Positions 22,316-34,408 of a stretch of 64,000 nucleotides of DNA are shown in pieces; the stretch's first letter is position 1, and every line of letters begins with the position of its first letter. Below the pieces are notes generated by a model. It ran no database searches. It had not been told where the DNA came from and saw only the letters and a program-made list of their open reading frames with translations. Source of the DNA: Lactifluus volemus (taxonomy: Eukaryota; Basidiomycota; Agaricomycetes; Russulales; Russulaceae); the NCBI GenBank assembly GCA_022376515.1, contig WTXI01000036.1, positions 1-64,000 on the forward strand, written 5' to 3'. The position numbers were made by a program, and so were the translations under genes.

Positions 22316-22452
22316 TGTTGAGAAAAAGAGCAGAGAATGGGGGATGGGGTGTCAGAGGCCACTAAGCGATGGGCCGGATCGGTCCGCTTCAGGCACTTTA
22401 GTGGGAGCTGGCTGCGGATCCCCTAAACAAGGACCCGCAGTTGTTTTGCTCG
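22316..22452. promoter_or_regulatory. Short divergent promoter, ABC transporter / ALG12
   Basis: 137 bp between the two ATGs, containing GGGCCGGATCGGTCCGC, GGGATCC-like and CGCAG motifs but no clear TATA. Co-regulation is only inferred from spacing. Confidence 0.4.
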
Positions 22453-24382
22453 ATGACTTTGGTACTGGACGCCCTCATCTATGTAGTTGCGTGGACCCAC
22501 GTGCTACTTGCTCCATATACAAAAGTCGAGGAGAGCTTCAATCTTCACGCCATCCATGACCTCCTTTTCTATGGCGTTCATCACGAGATGATTCCAAAGG
22601 TGACATACGCCCTCCAGTCACGTATCATAAGTTGAATCGACATCTCTCTAGTTCGACCATAGAGTTTTTCCAGGTTCCGTTCCCCGCTCGTTTGTGGGGA
22701 GCTTAATCTTAGCCTGGCTTTCTAAACATGCTACCCGACTCGCGAATGACCTTTCCCTCATCACTTGCAAGTTTGACCTCCAGATAGTTAGTCCGTATTT
22801 TCCCTCTGTTCTCTTGATTTCTCAGTTAACATGAGCAGTTCGCATCGTCCTCGCAAGCGTGAATGCTCAAGGTTTTTGCCTTCTTCGACGCGTGGTTGCA
22901 CGGCGTTTCGGGTCATCCACATCTCTCCTTTTTACCCTCATCACCATCAGTCAATTCCATGTACCTTTCTGGATGGGACGCACATTACCCAACATGCTTG
23001 CTCTGCCATTTGGTGAGATATGCGCCTCTATGAAAAGTTGCGCCTCTCAGACCCTTCGCTTGTAGTAAACCTCGCACTTTATTTACTATTAGACCCGAAA
23101 AACCGCGCATCGTGGGCCGTTGCTCTATTGACCTTCGTTGCAGTCGTGATTCGCGCAGAGATCGCTGGACTCCTTGGTCTCTTCACCATCCAACTCCTGT
23201 CAAATGGCAGCCTCTCCGTCACGCGTCTCATTAAAGTTGGCATCATCTCAACCGGGGTTTCTATTGGTATTCTCTTTGTTTGATTCGCGCTTACACGCAC
23301 TGTCAGTCCTCACGCAGTCCTACTATAGTGTTGACGGTTTCTGTTGACTCGTATCTCTGGGACCATTGGCCGCTATGGCCGGAGTATTTTAGTATCTATT
23401 TCAACGTATACGAGGGAAAGAGCGCGGAATGGGGCGTTAGTATTCTCTTCGTTGCTAGTTTGTCGTCTCATTCTTAACCTCTCTCAGGTATCCCCGTTCT
23501 GGACTTACTTCACAACCTCCTTCCGCGTCTTCTCATTGCCACTTGTCCGTTCATCCTGATCGGCTTTGCGTGCGACAATCGGGTTAAGAAGCTTACTTGG
23601 CCCGCCATTCTCTTCGTCTTCCTCATGAGCTTCCTTGGGCACAAAGAGTGGCGCTTCATCGTATATGTCGTGCCTATGCTTAATATAGCCGCTGCGCATG
23701 GCGCTCGGATTTGTACGCCGTTCCTCTCATTGACTAACTCAAAGAACTAAATGCATCGGCTGAGTAGAATCGGCCGGCGCAAGAGAACCCTCTTTGGTCG
23801 ATTGGCGTTCGGCGGCGTTGTGTGCGCTCTGGCGCTTAACACCGCTGCCACTGTCCTCCTCACGCGCGCTTCGATAGCCAACTATCCGGGCGGTAACGCA
23901 CTTGCGCGGCTGAATGAACGATACGCAGACTCCCCACACGGTAAATAGATCATCTCTAGTATTTGCGCTAAACATCTAAACATCAACACTTAATGGAAGT
24001 GCACGTTCACATCGCAAACCTCGCCGCACAGAGTGGTGCCTCGCTCTTCCTCCACACTCACGCACCGCCTTATCACCCACATATTGGCGTCTTCCCGCCA
24101 GCTGCCTCTCTCCCAAATCCGTGGATATACAACAAGACAGAGAACCTCGAACCAATGGATTTTGCATACAGTTCTTCATTTACCCATGCGATTGCAGAGA
24201 GTCGAGACTCTCTACCGGATGAGCTGTGGGAAGTCGTCGATGTGATATACGGGTTCGCAGGGTGGAAAATACGGAAGGACGTCTTTGGGCTCATGAGGGA
24301 GAAGGGTATAGAAGGACTCTGCAGCGTGCTCGAGATGAAGAGAGAGCGGAGATTGTGGATATTTGAGAAACGCAGAGGATGA
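22453..24382 (+). CDS. ALG12: Dolichyl-P-Man:Man7GlcNAc2-PP-dolichol alpha-1,6-mannosyltransferase
   Basis: A GT22-family ER membrane enzyme that adds the eighth mannose to the N-glycan precursor. Start MTLVLDALIYVVAWTHVLL, followed by the family hallmark APYTKVEESFNLHAIHD. Later exons give FDHRVFPGSVPRSF, GRTLPNMLALPF, VVIRAEIAGLLGLF, DSYLWDHWPLWPE and FLGHKEWRFIVYVVP (the conserved HKEWRF motif), then NYPGGNALARLNE and a C-terminal lumenal part VHVHIANLAAQSGASLFLH. The second intron donor is GTCCGT. Two places do not splice cleanly: near 23519, where SPFWTYFTTS must shift one base to reach LPRLLIATCPF, and near 23715, where the phase is off by one before GRRKRTLFGRLAF. Both fit single missing bases; at the first, the donor GTATTC at about 23431 would keep frame but lose the conserved segment. 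Confidence 0.92.
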
Positions 24383-27300
24383 AACGCGGAAGCAGAAGAA
24401 AGAAAACTCGTCCTTGTCTTGTTGTGATTTACTTCTGTTGGCTTTTCCTTCGTTTGACATGTGGGTAAGGCAAGAATCGGAAGTGAATGCGAGTGTGAGA
24501 CTGGTCTCAGGCTTTACGATGTTACGGTGTAATGTTACTCAAATTATCTTTCGTCACAGGCGTGCATGTTTCCCAGCAGGCCCATGTTCCTTCCAACGAA
24601 TCCTGGCGTTATTGTGACAAGACCGGTCAGATGCTGAGAGTCGTCGTTGTACGAGTCTGTGGTAGTCGCTTCGCATGGTTGATGACTAAGCATCAGCCAA
24701 CAAACCCGGGCCGGCGAAACGCTGGTTAGGCCAATAAAGGCTACGCGTTTATGGATTCGAAACTCGCTCTCCTCTGCTATGTGCTTGGAAGCAGTTCTGA
24801 CAGCGCCTTCGAAGTTAAGATTGAAAAGGAAGAGACCATCGCCGGACTCAATAAAGCTATCAAGGTGCATGAGGTGGATCATTTAGGTCAAAATTGCATT
24901 AGCGTGACCTGACAATAGTATCCGACTGTGTCCTCGTTGAGCCAGGTAGTTAAAAACGAATAAATACTGATTGGCCCTTTCCATGTCCCAAATCCCCTTT
25001 ATGCGACCCTTGCGTACCACACGACTTCGAATTCAAAATCATTAGTAACGTTGAAAAAAAACAAACACGGGGCTCTTCTTACTGGCAAGCGTAACGGATA
25101 AAAACCTATCAGATTGAGCGCCCGCATCAGTAGCCATTCAAGAATTGCAATAGCGATTGCCTTACCTATCCTCGACCATCTGAAAGCTCTTAGCCCTGCA
25201 ACGACCAGTCCCTCGTCCTCCATCCTCATCTTCGTTATCAATGGCTGACAAAGGGGTTAGATACCAACCTGAACGATTTGGTGCCGCATATGAAGCTCAG
25301 CCTCCCCACGGATACTTTAACTGCCTCCCAATTCCTGTCATCAAGACACTCATATTTGCCCGAGTTACGCTAAGCATCAGCCAAGGAGTGAAAGCAGCAG
25401 CGGCTAGACCAGGTAAGAAGGGATGTTGTAGCAGATCCTAGATTGGTCAGGCTGAAAAGGTGAATCATGCAAGCCACGCCTGGAGTGTTGTCGTGCCATA
25501 TTCTTGAAGTCAAAGTAGAAGAGATCCTATCGTGGCATACTTCTATTTTGACTTAAGGCATATGGCACAGGCTCAAATCCAGAGTTGAGTTTGCTACGAT
25601 CGTCAATGTTTGATGAACTGCTCGAGGATATGGCTAGCACATCCCAGAAGCGAATGTCGAAGAAAAACGCATGACTTATACGATCCAGGAAAGGGGGGCG
25701 GTTGCCCCCCGGGTCAACGATGTCCGGCGGCATTCGTTGTCGGGACATCGGAAACATCCAGATCCCAGTGATAGGTACATACAACGACAGACAGAACGTG
25801 GTTCTAGAAACCATATCATAGGGTAGAGGCAGCTGTAGAACAGAGGAGTGTAGAACAGAAGTGTTTGATGCTGACTCGGCGGTTGTTGGCTGAGTTACTC
25901 CTCACGGCAAACACCGTTTCTTTTTTTTCAGATTCCGCCAGATGCCATGACGCAATGATGGAGGAGTAAGATCACGTGATTTCAGAGGCATCGGGTCCCC
26001 AGGAAAATATTCGACCTAGCTCTCCGCAGGGAACAAACCTTACAACTCCAAAATTCTCAGTTCTTTTATTCCACATAAGCTCCACTCTGATGGGGATTGA
26101 GTGGTGACTAGTGATCTTCAGCCGATTGTGATTCATTGATGATTCCCCCTTTGCCCGGATTACCTAGTCGCATTCAGTCGGTCTTTTTACCCTCCACCCC
26201 ACTCGGCGCCCGGGGGCTAGTGGGTACGTTGAACGCATGCAATCATGCGTGCACTATCCATAAGACATATGGCCTTCGAGATAACAGACTTCGAACGCCA
26301 CCTACGCATACCCTGGTCTCTGACTATCAAGGACCAGATGCTTCGTACCAAGAATAGTTCGTAATGCTCTACACACCGGCAAAAAACTCGGAATTGGGAT
26401 ACGTCATTAACAAGTTGTCAGATTGCCTTTGTCTGCTCTTGGAATCCCGCGGCCCAGTAGTAAGCGAGATGTTCTACTGCAATTCGAGGCGCCGGATCCC
26501 GCGAGTCTGACTTTTGCTTGTCTTCAGAGGTTGCTCTGTCTCACTGGCAGATCGTTTCTGTGTTCAGATTTACACCTTCAAAGGAGGAGATAGTCTTTCC
26601 AGCCGGTGAGTGAAGGGGTCAGTCCTGCACGCAAGCTTGGCGGCCGTTCCACAAATCGATCTCGTCCAACGGAAAAAACTCTTCGCGTGCGGCGTCACCC
26701 GAGCCGGAACCAATCATTCGCGGCCCGAACGACCCGTCTTTGAAACTGACGCCAACGCCGACGATGGCATTGGACGCCGATGTCGGCGGCCGTGAACATG
26801 GGGAGGACGAGGGTGGTGGTCCGACGGAAGTTGTCCCTCCCGCACCTCCACCACCCCCCGGTGTTCCTCGCACTTGGCGCGCGACGCGCGTGCATACCCT
26901 ACACCCCCGCTTTTCTGGGAATCGATATACGCGTCGTGCGTCCTCTCAGTGCGCGAGAGAAACTCCGTCGCGATGCGTGACGCCGTCAGCGTGTTGGTTC
27001 GGCTTGGCGTAAGAGGTGAGATGTAGAGTTTGAGCTACGTTGCATTTCATTATGGTAGTGCTAGATTTTCTTTTTCTTGCTTTGATTTTATCTATGTCTT
27101 GCATAGCTACCACGTACGTCGCGCTATATCTTTTATCGTTGGCTTTCATTGTTTTGTTTTTTTTGGCGGTGTACGTTACAATATTGGTTTACATTTGAAC
27201 TCTAGCATGAATCTCCTACGGTATATGTTCTCTCATCGCGTCTCGGTGGTCCGGGAAGGGCATGGATGATGGATTATGGTGTGTGAGAGAACAGTCAAAT

Positions 27301-27771
27301 TGGGCAAACCCTCAGAGAGAATGAAAATGCCGGTAGCTTCAGAAATCACAAGGAGTGAGGAGAGAATGTTTGGGACGTCCAATGCTAGTGATTGAGGGGG
27401 AGCCTTGTGGGGATTATATACAGGAGTAGCGAGAATGGAAGATGGGAGAGCTATGGTGATGAAATGGAACAAAACTAACAAAGGCCCGACACAAAGTGTG
27501 GTGGAAAGGGGGTGCTCGGTGGTCATAAGCCGTAGCAGCGAGGGATTCAAGGCGGTGGATGTGCTGGGCGTCGAGTGTGAAAGAAAATTATTGCTTCGCC
27601 AAATCCATCATTCATCAACCTCAGGTTGCTGGAGAAGCCACCACTCGAACTTCGAAGTATGCATCCTCGGGGATATGCTGAAGATGTCATCGTGGTGAGA
27701 AGAGGTCTGGGATGAATAACTGCCTTTAGACCTCGGAATTGAAGACCTCGGTGGCATACGTCCTATCCGTC
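24383..27771. other. 3.4 kb without a supported gene
   Basis: Many short ORFs, none convincing. A 112-codon minus ORF (24544-24882) contains HLTGLVTITPGF, faintly like the AGLVAITPG segment of ammonium transporters, but nothing else of that family is present. A GC-rich block at 26610-27015 is open in several frames on both strands (GGPTEVVPPAPPPPPGV on +) without a known domain. 27030-27180 is T-rich like a 3' UTR. Confidence 0.35.
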
Positions 27772-29136
27772 TCAGGTGGATATTCTACCATCTGGAGAAT
27801 CTTCGGCTTTGCGCTTTCGCCTGCTCCTACTTCCAGAAGAATCCGCATGAGGTTCGGATAAATCTAGGCTGCCGTCGTCGTCGATATCCCATTCCGATTG
27901 CAAGTGCTTGTCGAGAATGGCCAAGAGCGCGTCCGAAGTCTGAAGTTTCTCGCGAGCGATCCTGACTTTAGGATCCTGCTCCGAGTCTTCCCGTGCTTGC
28001 ATCATGGATTGAGGTACATCGCTCGTCACATTGAGGTAGAGATCGCGGAAAAGATACCTCATATCTTCAATGATATCCCTGCAAGGCGTTGCAACGAAAC
28101 GCCGAATAAATGCGGAAGACACTTTGCGACCGTCAACACAAGTCAACTTTCCATCACCTCCCTTGGTGACGCCCAATCTGGTAGCATGGATATGTCGGTC
28201 AAACACTGCTTGCATGATTTCCTTGAGCTCCGTGGTCCTGCGATTCCTGTAGCGGACAACCTCGTACAGGAGTACCCAGAAGAATGACTCCAGATCATCC
28301 GAAACCTCATGCGGCCATGACCAAGGATCCAACAAACATGCTATGGATATGAATTGCCACGTCCCCTGAGCTTCCATTCAGTCCATATGTACGTAAGTGA
28401 GCGACAAATCCTCACCGTCGGCGTGCGCGAGTGGCTTCGGCTCGCGGTCTTTCACCTTTTTCGACAAGTCCCAGTCGATCAGGATCCCAGTTCCCTTATC
28501 TGTGATAAGAATGTTTCCTGCGCTCACGTCCCTACGCAAAATTCGTGTTTTGTTGTACGCGGCCGTATGAGCTACAAGAAAAAGTAAGCCCAGAATTCAA
28601 GCATTGTCAGAGGGATGGCGTCTTTACCGACGATGGCATCCCGAATCACCTCACACAGTTGTCTCGTCGATTTGAAGTGATTCAACGCATCCCAACTGTC
28701 TCGAGTACCAGTCGATGATGAATGTATGGTTCGACACGCGGGTGACCAGGACACCATGAATAAGGACCTCCAGGCCGGCTCAGATAGTCCTGCGTCCTAG
28801 TCCTTTGCACCTTCGGCCATTGGACTTGAGAGGGCCACGCCCGGATATCCGAGGAACGTCACACGCCCGACTCATCTTTGCGATGTTCGGGACGTGAGCC
28901 TCATGAAGTTCGCCATATATATCCCCTTCTTTCTGGACGTCAGGATGATTAATCCGCCAGTAATCTTTCAAGTAAACAAGATTTCCGCTCTCGACATCGT
29001 AGGCAAGGAAACCTGGCACGCGCAACCCGGTAGTTTTCTTAAATACCTCCTTCATGACGACGCCGAGACCCGTGTAGAGGAAGAACCCCCCGGCGGTGCT
29101 GAATTCCATACCCTTCCCAATCTTGTTATTTCTCAC
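27772..29136 (-). CDS. FunK1-family fungal protein kinase, probable frameshift
   Basis: FunK1 kinases are an expanded, poorly understood family in Agaricomycetes. Exons 29136-28858, 28810-28628, 28571-28416 and 28370-27772. Landmarks: VFKKTTGLRVPGFL, VYLKDYWRINHPDVQKEGDI, CDVQRTRTQDYL, YIHHRLVLETVGMR, LNHFKSTRQLCEVIRDAIV, then the catalytic loop RILRRDVSAGNILI, the metal site LIDWDLSK, DAQGTWQFISI and DDLESFFWVLLYEV. The C-terminus has a basic NLS-like SRSRRKRKAED. VGMR and LNHF lie in different frames at about 28687; adding one base makes the total 1218 nt, a multiple of three. The catalytic-loop His is Arg here (RRD, not HRD). The N-terminal domain usual in FunK1 proteins was not found upstream. 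Confidence 0.82.
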
Positions 29137-29874
29137 CGTTTTAGCTCATGTGATTCTCCGCTTCTTTCCACTAACAGAGCTTACATACCTTCATCTCAAT
29201 CCATTGTCCTCGCGTTCTCTGTGAACACCCCGCGATTCTTGTCCACTGCGGCGGTGCAATTTCAATATTTCAATGCGCGCGTGATTGCTGGGGTCGTGTT
29301 CTTGTTCTTTGTTCGTCTTAGATTTATTTAGGATGAGCTTATGTAATCAGACTCGATTTTGAACCTGTTGAAGTGTTCTCCGAGACCTCCACTTCTTGGC
29401 AAGACGTCCCCGTAGCCTTGTTCGTCATTATGCTATAATGGAAAAGACAATCCAGTGGACCGTCTTGCTGTGTAGAAAGAATGATTGGCGCTTTTCAGTG
29501 AAAGCAAGCGCCTCGACATCTTTCTCTGACCCTGAGGCTCTTTTCACACTCACACATAAGAGGCCTTGGCCTATTTACCGTCGCTGGAACGATAACGATC
29601 TACAGGATTTAGGTTCTGTCATGAGTGATAGCACACTCTCTCACGATTGAGCTGTGCTTCCTGATCTGGTCCTTGTTGTACTGTCCTAATCTGTCCGATG
29701 TGTTCTATCTGGCTCACACGCTGCGCGTCTCCATTTCCATAACGATGACAATGGTGCTTGGGGACGACTATTTGTCTATTTGGGTGTATATGTTAGACCT
29801 ATATGGACCCACAACTCACCCACACCCACGAACTGTTCCTCACAACGGCTGAGCTACTCGTCACTGTTATCCCC
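29137..29874. other. Intergenic between FunK1 (-) and STAND gene (+)
   Basis: May hold missing N-terminal exons of the FunK1 gene (a minus frame with AAVDKNRGVFTENART at about 29200-29260), but no join could be proved. Confidence 0.3.
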
Positions 29875-32800
29875 ATGTCCGCAGGCGGACGAGAAACGAA
29901 CCCAACGAACTCTAACTTTGCTTTAATACTCAATGCTGCCTTGAAGAAGTATAAAAAGCTAACCAAGAAAGATATATATACGAACAATCTATTGCGCAGT
30001 TGGACGGATGCGATTCTCCACGTGGGGTTTTGGATGTGTTTCAGGAGCAAGCTCAAGCTTTCGAAGAATTCCGCAACGGCGACGCGAGTTTGATCGAGTG
30101 GCTTGAGCCCACCGTCAATATCCTGACCATGCTCTCACAAACCCTTGGGGAGGCACCTACGCTAGTGGTGAGTCTCAAAAGACCCAATCCTTCACTGTGA
30201 CTGCCAGTGCTTCCTGACACCCGCTTCCTAGTCGCCCGCAAAGATAATCTTCAAGGGAATAGGTTTACTTCTCATAGTATGTCCCTTTATAGGCCCCTTA
30301 GCGTACATGTCTGTGACATCCAGCATCCTCAGGCAGCGAAAGATGTTACTGCAGGCCACGACATGCTCTTGAAGATCTTCGAAAGCATTAAACGTTTCCT
30401 CGAACGTCTGACGATATACAATAACATTCCACTCACACAGGAATGGTAGAGTTACTCGGAAATATTATGGCACAAGTCCTTTCCGTTCTTGTAATCTCTA
30501 CCAAGGCAATGGCGGAATGCCGCACAAGTGAGCCAAATTATCTTATATGTGTACATTAGCTAAGTGTGGCACAGAGAAATATATAAAGACCCTAGTGGGA
30601 CTTGGAGGGAAGAAAACCCTCGAGGATGCACTACAGCGGTTGGACATGCTCACAAGAGAAGAGGCTATGAATGTGGGGGCAAGAAATTTAGAAGTTACAC
30701 ACCAGTGAGAAGACGACAAAGCGCAGACGCAAGACCATTCACGAGATCAGCTTCGAAGATGGCTTACCCCTCCAGATCCTTCTAAAAACCACAACCACGC
30801 GTGCAGTATGCAGCACGAAGGGACCGCGACGTGGTTTATTGAAGGTACACAATTCAAAGAATGGAAGATGAACGGCTCACCCTTGTGGATTCATGGCCAT
30901 CGTACGCGTCTCTTCCCATATAGCTCCGTGGATATTAATTAACCCATGTGCTCCCCAGCGGGCTCCGGAAAGAGCATTCTCTGGTACGCGGTTTCCCAGC
31001 TGCTCCGATCACATAAAGTTCAAATTATCCATAAGCTCTTCCATTATCGAGAACATCAAGCAAATGAAGTCTGTTCTGGTGTCCTATTACTACTTTGACT
31101 TCCGAGATGTCTCAAAGCACGACCTCTGCGGCCTACTCTCTTCTGTTCTCATCCAACTCTCGGAACAGTCCGATCGTTGTTGTGATATCCTCTCAGATTT
31201 ATTCAACACTTGTGGTCATGGCTTGGAGAAGCCCAGAGAGACCGCGTTGGCCAAATGTCTAAAAGACATGCTCAAGCTGCCAGGACAAGACCCGATTTAC
31301 ATCATCATCGATGCATTGGACGAATGCCCGAATGACATAGGAACCCAAGCCGCCGCAGGCAGGTGCTGGACTTTTTGAAGGTCCTTTTGGGGGAAAAACA
31401 TTCCAATCTATATATATGCCTCACCAGTCGCCCGAACAAGACATCAAGACTGCCCTTAGCCTCTGACGTCCGACTCCAACTGTGTGTCCCTCCATGAGGA
31501 AGGCGGGCAAATAGAGGATATAACTAACTATATCCGCGATTTTGTTCGCAACGACAGCGGAATGCAAAAAATGAGAAAGGAGGATAAGGAACTTGTTATT
31601 AGTGCGCTCTCGAAACGAGCTGACGGGATGTAAGTCACATACACTTACGGCGCAACTTTGCCTTTGTTTATGGTCTACTACAGGTTTCGGTGGGTGTACT
31701 GCCAACTGGATACCCTGAGTCGGTGTCTTCCGGCAAGTATTCGCCGTGCTCTGGACGAACTTCCCGCCACCCTGGATGACACATACAAGTGTACATTGCA
31801 ACGCATCCCTCAAGACATTCCCAATATGCGCATCGGCTGTTTCAGTGCTTGATTGCCGCTATTCGCCCTCTTCGTGTTGAAGAAGTCGCGGAGATATTAG
31901 CTATTCAGTTTGACGAGGATGTAGCCCCCATCCTCAAAGAATGTTGGCGCCCGGACGATCCCGAAGACGCCGTTCTCTCCGTCTGCTCAAGTTTAGTCAC
32001 CATCGTCGATGACAGGGGTTCGAGAGTTGCTCAATTCTCCCACTTTTCAGTGAAGGAGTACTGGAGTCTGGTCGGTTTTCCCCCTCAGAGTCCGGAGGTA
32101 TCTCACTCTACCATATTGCCCTTGAGCCCGCCCACACGATTCTTGCCCAAGCATGCCTCGCCATGCTGCGACGGCTGGACAACAAAATTGACAAAGAGCC
32201 CCTCGGGAAATACCCTCTCGCTTTATACGCTTCCCAGTATTTTTTGATCATGCCAAGTTCGGAAATATGGCGCAGATTGAGGAGACCATGATGTGTCTAT
32301 TTGATCCAAAGAAACCACATCTGGAGACACGGACTTGGATACAAGACGCGAACAGCGAGCGCATTCGGAACCTAGACCAACTTGCAGGCTGTCCTCTGCC
32401 ACCACGGCCAGCACCCTTGTATTATACAGCACTATGTGGTTTCAGTTGGCTCGTCACCAACCTTCTCATGACGCGCCAATTGGATGTAAACGCAATGTCT
32501 GACTACGTCACGATGCTTTGCATCCGGCATATCGTACTGGAAGCTTCGACAGTATGCGGCTATTGTTGCAAAATGGCGCAGACCCAGACACGCGAAACGT
32601 TGACGACAAGGCTATATGTCAGTTAGCGTCAGAAGACGGACAAACAGAAGTCGTAAACCTACTTCTCGAGTACGATGTCGATATCAATGTCAAAGGGACA
32701 GACCTCTGGGCGCCGTTGCACTACGCAGCACGGAAAGGACACAAGGAAGTTGCAGAGCTTCTTCTGAACCATGGAGCTGACGTGAACGCAAAAACTATGG

Positions 32801-33012
32801 ACGGTGACACACCATTGATTTTGGCGTCGAGATATGGCCACATCGAGCTCGTGCGGCTATTACTCCTTGACTTTGGGGCGGACATGGGCGAGGATAATAC
32901 AGCATTCAAATGTGCTCTGATGGAAGGGCATAAAACAATCGTAAACCTACTTTGTAGCTGTTATGTGCATACTCCGGAAGGATTTGGGGAAAGTACTATA
33001 GTTATTGACTGA
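29875..33012 (+). CDS. STAND NTPase: NACHT domain with ankyrin repeats
   Basis: An NLR-like architecture used by fungi in non-self and stress responses. The N-terminal helical domain typical of Agaricomycete STAND proteins is clear: NSNFALILNAALKKYKK, CDSPRGVLDVFQEQAQAF, LIEWLEPTVNILTMLSQTLG, and TLVGLGGKKTLEDALQRLD. The NACHT part has Walker A HGHPGSGKS (built across an intron ending at about 30959), FDFRDVSKHDLCGLLSS, Walker B DPIYIIIDALDECPN and YICLTSRP. Then FRWVYCQLDTLSRCLP, FSHFSVKEY and YHIALEPAHTILAQACLAML, and ankyrin repeats: WAPLHYAARKGHKEVAELLL, HGADVNAKTMDGDTPLILAS and RYGHIELVRLLL. Frame changes of one base occur near 29989, 30443, 31353, 31435, 31460, 32061, 32240 and 32512; each is repaired by one added base. 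The gene is either a pseudogene or an intact gene hit by consensus deletions. Confidence 0.82.
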
Positions 33013-34408
33013 TGCAGAACTCGAAGTTTAGTGTATTTATGTTATCATACTAACTGCGAAATTGAATACATCGCTGCACCACACTGAGGCAGAATGTTTT
33101 AAAAAACATCTGTAAACCAAACTCAAATTCGTTCAACACTGCAGGTCCCGTCTGCACTCAGCTGTACCGGGATAATTTACATAATACGCGTGGCACTCAA
33201 GTCGGACTCGAGCGGTCAACATTCATCAAGACCTGGTCCTCCTCTCCTGATGTGCGGAGTGAGCTCGTCTGTGAGGGCTCCGTCATCCCAAACTCGGTGT
33301 TTCTACCACCCCGTACACATGTGCGACATACCAATTCACCTTCTGTGTTTCAACTGATAATGGGAGTGATGACGACAACGCTACCATTGGGCGCTAAAAT
33401 CTCGTGCTTTCTGTCTCTTACGTTGTAGACGATGCCCTTGGCTATTGCCCCGCAGGCGCAACTCACGTGATTGACTTACCGCACGCTTTAACTCAGGCTA
33501 TTGTCAGAGAAATAGCCCCCCGAGGCTGTTGTCAGCCTATCGAAACAATGGGCTGAGCTTTGTGCTAACTGGAGAGCTTGTCGCGACGACAAATTTCAAC
33601 ATGTATACCGGTATGCGGAGGGTAAAGCGTATCATATTGACCTACAGGCCTGCACAACCTGGGATGAATTTCCTAGCATCTCGTTAATATTTTATCTGCC
33701 TCTTAAACCCCGATTGCAATAACCTTGCGGGCCACACGTTTCCATCCTCCCACCTTCACGTTGAACGGGTCCAATAGCCACAGATCCCACTCGAGTGGTT
33801 TACACGGTGGAGGGCCGGGCGCTGCCGAGGATGTAGTGGTTAGGGATTAAGTCACGTTGTCTGTACTTATCTCAGCGTCAGGAAACGTATCAAGAGTTTG
33901 GCACGAACATAAATCACTCGCAGGAGTGCATCAAAATGGTTCGGTGGTATTAGTGCTCTGCTGAGGTACATGCTCACTCGACTTTATAGACCCTGGTTCC
34001 GCCCATGACGAGTTATTCTTCGACGACAACGATATCTGGCTGTTTGTGGGCTCCTTCCCAGTGTCTCGCCTGGTGACGACGGTAGGGGTACGCCGGGAAA
34101 GGTGGAGAGGAGCAAGTGGGCACCCCGGCACTGGCCAAGAGCTAGTCAGGCCGGACTCACACCTGCAAAGATGGTTTCGAGTTGATTGATGGTAGATGGA
34201 ATTTGGCAGAGCCATTCATGTGCAGAAAGAAAGAAAGAAGCCTCAGGTTCAGGACAGCGTGCGTTCCATCCCGTGATGGGTAAGCAGCCGGTCCGGTACC
34301 GCAACCGTTCCGATCCCGAGTCCTGGCCCCAAGTTTTACGCTTTTCGGTTCAACAAGCTCAACGAAGCTCTGTTCTCGTACCTACACTACAGAGGCAGGG
34401 AATCGAAT
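33013..34408. other. No supported gene
   Basis: Short ORFs on both strands. A plus-strand piece at about 33140-33420 is open and mildly coding-like (FIKTWSSSPDVRSELVCEG) but matches nothing I know. Confidence 0.35.

Noticed and set aside
24544..24882. Possible ammonium transporter piece (HLTGLVTITPGF)
   Set aside because: One short resemblance, no adjoining membrane helices or other family motifs.
26610..27015. GC-rich block open in several frames on both strands
   Set aside because: Open frames on both strands with proline/glycine-rich shadows; no recognisable domain or splice pattern.
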